DNA of 15,416 bases from Alphaproteobacteria bacterium (GTDB lineage: Bacteria; Pseudomonadota; Alphaproteobacteria; JAAXGF01): positions 1 through 15,416 of the forward strand of contig JAAXGF010000155.1 of the NCBI GenBank assembly GCA_012267605.1, given 5' to 3'. Below, in pieces: positions 13,913 through 15,416 of this stretch. Below the pieces are notes generated by a model that was given only the letters and a program-made list of their open reading frames with translations, searched no databases and was not told the DNA's origin. Numbering within the stretch: position 1 is the stretch's first letter; each line of letters opens with the position of its first letter. A program made the translations under genes and the position numbers.

Positions 13913-15416
13913 CTAAACGAGAACCTTGCCGTCCTCGGTGACCTTCGCGACGTTGTCGTCGGGACTGAGCTTCATTTCGAAATGGGCGGCGCCGGCGGGG
14001 ATCATCGGGTAACAATTTTCGCCGGGGTCGACGCGCATATCGGCGATGACGGACCGATCGCATTTGATCATTTCCTTGATCACGTCGTCCACTTCGGATG
14101 GTTTTTCGGCACGCAACCCTACCGCTCCAAAGGACTCCGCCAGTTTGACGAAGTCGGGTAGCGAGTCCATGTAACTCTCGGAATACCGCCCGCTGAAGAA
14201 AAACTCCTGCCACTGGCGCACCATGCCCATGTACTGGTTGTTGATAATAAAAAGCTTCACCGGCAATCGGTACTGGGCCACCGTCGACATCTCTTGGATG
14301 TGCATCAAAACCGAAGATTCGCCGGCAATATCGATGACCAAGGCGTCGGGATGGGCGAGTTGAACGCCGATCGCGGCGGGAAAACCGTATCCCATGGTAC
14401 CCAGTCCGCCAGACGTCATCCAATGATAGGGCCTCTCGAAGCCCATGAATTGCGCCGCCCACATTTGATGTTGGCCGACTTCGGTGGTGATATAGACGTC
14501 ATCCCGGTCCTTGGTCAACGCCTGGAGCCGTTGGATCGCGTACTGCGGCTTGATGATCTCCTTCGAATTCTTGTACTTCAGTGATTTTCGCTTACGCCAT
14601 TTGTCAATCTGTGCCCACCACTTGGCGAGCGCCTTTTCGTCAGATTTGCAGAGCTTTGCTTTCCAAAACTTCGTCAGATCTTCCAACACGTATCCGACAT
14701 CACCGATGATCGGCAAGTCGACCGCCACGTTTTTGTTGATCGACGAGGGGTCAATGTCGATATGGATTTTTTTCGAGTTCGGCGAAAAAGCGTCCAACCG
14801 CCCGGTAATGCGGTCGTCGAAGCGGGCGCCGATGGCGACCATGAGATCACACTCATACATTGCCATGTTCGCTTCATAGGTTCCGTGCATACCAAGCATG
14901 CCAAGAAATTGGGACTGGGAGGCGGGGATGGCGCCGAGACCCATGAGCGTCAATGTTGTCGGGAATCCGGTCATCTGGACGAAATTGGCTAGCAATTGGC
15001 ACGCGGCGGTGCCGGAATTGATCACACCGCCGCCCGCGTAGATGATCGGTTTTTTAGCCTCGGCCAACAGTTCGACGGCCTGCTTCACTCGCTCGGTGTC
15101 GCCCTTGACCTGGGGCCTATAGGTCTTGTGCTTGGTAGCACGGGAACCGGTGTAGGTTCCGGTCGCGGTAACCACGTCCTTGGGAAGATCGACGACGACA
15201 GGGCCGGGTCTACCGCTGCGCGCGATATGAAACGCCTCGTGAATGACTCGTGACACATCGTCAACGTGTTTGACCAAGTAACTATGCTTGGTACAGGGAC
15301 GGGTAATGCCGATGGTATCAGCTTCTTGAAACGCGTCATTGCCGATCAAATGAGTTGGAACCTGGCCGGTAAGACACACGACCGGCACGCTGTCCATCAG
15401 CGCGTCGGTCAGGCCG
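13913..15416 (-). CDS. ilvI: Acetolactate synthase large (catalytic) subunit, N-terminus beyond window
   Basis: About 500 C-terminal residues of the ThDP-, Mg- and FAD-dependent enzyme that makes acetolactate or acetohydroxybutyrate from pyruvate. The frame is open to the window edge; by comparison with about 590 residues for the family, some 85-90 N-terminal residues, including the catalytic Glu region, lie outside. Seen: GRPGPVVVDLPKDV, AGGGVINSG, MLGMHGTYEAN, GARFDDRITGRL, HIDIDPSSINKN, TTEVGQHQMWAAQ, and the ThDP motif IAGESSVLMHIQEMST running to INNQYMGMVRQWQEFF. Glu takes the place of Asp in the GD-x motif; I recall this variant from other alphaproteobacterial enzymes. First gene of ilvI-ilvH-ilvC; its promoter and any leader-peptide attenuator are beyond the edge. 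It could equally be named ilvB. Confidence 0.97.
   Translation of the reverse strand, partial: GLTDALMDSVPVVCLTGQVPTHLIGNDAFQEADTIGITRPCTKHSYLVKHVDDVSRVIHEAFHIARSGRPGPVVVDLPKDVVTATGTYTGSRATKHKTYRPQVKGDTERVKQAVELLAEAKKPIIYAGGGVINSGTAACQLLANFVQMTGFPTTLTLMGLGAIPASQSQFLGMLGMHGTYEANMAMYECDLMVAIGARFDDRITGRLDAFSPNSKKIHIDIDPSSINKNVAVDLPIIGDVGYVLEDLTKFWKAKLCKSDEKALAKWWAQIDKWRKRKSLKYKNSKEIIKPQYAIQRLQALTKDRDDVYITTEVGQHQMWAAQFMGFERPYHWMTSGGLGTMGYGFPAAIGVQLAHPDALVIDIAGESSVLMHIQEMSTVAQYRLPVKLFIINNQYMGMVRQWQEFFFSGRYSESYMDSLPDFVKLAESFGAVGLRAEKPSEVDDVIKEMIKCDRSVIADMRVDPGENCYPMIPAGAAHFEMKLSPDDNVAKVTEDGKVLV

Overview
The window looks like chromosomal DNA of a free-living alphaproteobacterium, probably from the Rhodospirillales or a nearby order. 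This is inferred from gene content, not from a marker gene. The clues are an Hda-type DnaA homologue linked to an AI-2E/PerM-type membrane protein, a CDP-alcohol phosphatidyltransferase, a DUF2066-type secreted protein and purM-purN; a long-form IlvH next to the acetolactate synthase large subunit; a membrane-tethered LuxR-type regulator; and a PEP-CTERM protein. No tRNA, rRNA, CRISPR array, complete insertion sequence or phage module was found.

Left part (1-6246), accessory and loosely packed. A PEP-CTERM surface protein with a missing or broken 5' end (to 803) converges on a minus-strand three-gene unit: PepSY protein, cytochrome b561-like protein, membrane-bound LuxR-type regulator (2238 down to 828). 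After a 446-bp spacer comes a plus-strand PII signalling protein whose usual uridylylation tyrosine is phenylalanine (2685-3047). A minus-strand small heat shock protein follows (3101-3529), then about 1.1 kb without a convincing intact gene (possible gene debris, palindromes). Next is a minus-strand GltS-type glutamate/sodium symporter whose last 22 or so codons are displaced by one extra base in an A9 tract (4607-5822), then a 424-bp spacer.

Middle part (6247-12188), dense core genes. A minus-strand five-gene unit, with gaps of at most 13 bp or overlaps, runs DUF2066 exported protein, CDP-alcohol phosphatidyltransferase, AI-2E-type transporter, Hda, solitary DNA methyltransferase. Divergent from it across 64 bp lie purM and purN on the plus strand (overlap 13 bp), encoding steps 5 and 3 of purine synthesis. 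purM has no ATG, GTG or TTG near its conserved N-terminus and may start at ATT.

Right part (12254-15416), branched-chain amino acid synthesis on the minus strand: acetolactate synthase large subunit (cut by the window end), small subunit, ketol-acid reductoisomerase. These catalyse the first two common steps to valine, leucine and isoleucine.

I do not see a clearly new multi-gene system. The observations most worth a second look are the PepSY/cytochrome b/membrane LuxR unit, the PII protein lacking Tyr51, the gltS frameshift, the purM start, and the solitary methyltransferase appended to hda.
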